Positions 63,631 through 64,000 of a stretch of 64,000 nucleotides of DNA are shown one piece after another. The stretch comes from Micromonospora trifolii (GTDB taxonomy: Bacteria; Actinomycetota; Actinomycetes; Mycobacteriales; Micromonosporaceae). The first letter of the stretch is position 1; each line of letters begins with the position of its first letter. Both the position numbers and the translations under genes were made by a program. The stretch lies in contig NZ_JAKKFD010000022.1 in the NCBI RefSeq assembly GCF_022229005.1, positions 108,607-172,606 of the forward strand, written 5' to 3'. The notes under the pieces are model-generated. The model was given only the letters and a program-made list of their open reading frames with translations, was not told where the DNA came from and ran no database searches.

Positions 63631-64000
63631 TCAGCCCAGGGCGCGCGGATGCGCGGTGGCGTACACCTCGCGCAACCGCTCCACGGTGACCAACGTGTAG
63701 ACCTGGGTGGTGGTCACCGACGCGTGGCCGAGCAGCTCCTGGACCACCCGAACGTCGGCGCCGCCGTCGAGCAGATGGGTGGCGTAGGAGTGGCGCAGGG
63801 TGTGCGGGGAGACGGCGGCGGGCCCGTCGACGGGCAGCCCGGCCCGGTCGGCGGCGCGGCGCAGGATGCCCCACGCGCCCTGGCGGGACAGCGCGCCACC
63901 GCGGGCGTTGAGGAACACCGCCGGGGTGCCGCGGCCGGCGGCGGCCAGCCCGGGGCGGGCCCGGACCAGGTAGGCGCGGACGGCGTGGACGGCAGACCCG
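63631..64000 (-). CDS. xerD: tyrosine recombinase XerD, C-terminal part (5' end outside window)
   Basis: The frame is open to the window edge. The catalytic core is seen: [12 protein letters not shown] (HxxR), [14 protein letters not shown] (second His and nucleophile Tyr) and a short C-terminal tail. It is XerD by its place upstream of parA–scpAB, as in most actinobacteria. It resolves chromosome dimers at dif with XerC. Confidence 0.9.
   Translation of the reverse strand, partial: GSAVHAVRAYLVRARPGLAAAGRGTPAVFLNARGGALSRQGAWGILRRAADRAGLPVDGPAAVSPHTLRHSYATHLLDGGADVRVVQELLGHASVTTTQVYTLVTVERLREVYATAHPRALG

Overview
The window is very GC-rich, with strong third-position G/C bias. It ends in the actinobacterial block xerD–parA–scpA–scpB–rluB–cmk–der beside a tRNA-Pro(GGG). 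Together with LacI-type carbohydrate operators, many secreted multidomain proteins and an AICE-type Rep remnant, this suggests a chromosomal segment of a Micromonospora-like actinomycete. That is inference from gene content; no 16S gene is present.

0–10 kb: end of a HelD-like helicase and a DUF1152 protein. Next comes a TetR module: a TetR repressor divergent from an alpha/beta hydrolase, and an EthD–DUF308–flavoprotein operon whose promoter carries two more copies of the same operator. Then an LtrA membrane protein, a small membrane-anchored protein, and a secreted PQQ-type sugar dehydrogenase under a LacI-type operator.

10–19 kb: accessory, defence-like region. It holds an SMI1/KNR4 protein, a 708-residue PD-(D/E)XK endonuclease with several winged-helix-like units and no methyltransferase nearby, and a DinB-fold protein. 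A two-gene operon follows: an alpha/beta hydrolase coupled by ATGA to a 1344-residue caspase–STAND NTPase–beta-propeller–degenerate PP2C protein. A decayed tyrosine-integrase fragment lies just beyond it. This operon is the best candidate for an undescribed conflict or cell-suicide system.

19–30 kb: a catabolic locus. A GntR/FCD regulator, a DJ-1/PfpI protein and a hydrolase diverge from an ABC importer operon (binding protein, two permeases, two different ATPases), followed by a semialdehyde dehydrogenase and an iron-type alcohol dehydrogenase.

30–46 kb: a lysine-rich 44-residue protein, a membrane-anchored NB-ARC/TPR protein coupled to a one-TM protein, a secreted trypsin-like protease, an IS4 transposase fragment, a leaderless-type ArsR regulator with an MFS exporter, a truncated SDR gene, a two-component system, an MMPL exporter and a large GT-C-like membrane protein.

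46–57 kb: a secreted ThuA–sugar dehydrogenase–PKD–CBM6–double F5/8C protein, several small orphan genes (one with an in-frame TAG), and a decayed integrative element: a Rep fragment and a 43-bp duplication of the tRNA-Pro 3' end.

57–64 kb: conserved housekeeping genes for ribosome assembly (der), nucleotide metabolism (cmk), rRNA modification (rluB), chromosome condensation and segregation (scpA, scpB, parA) and dimer resolution (xerD).
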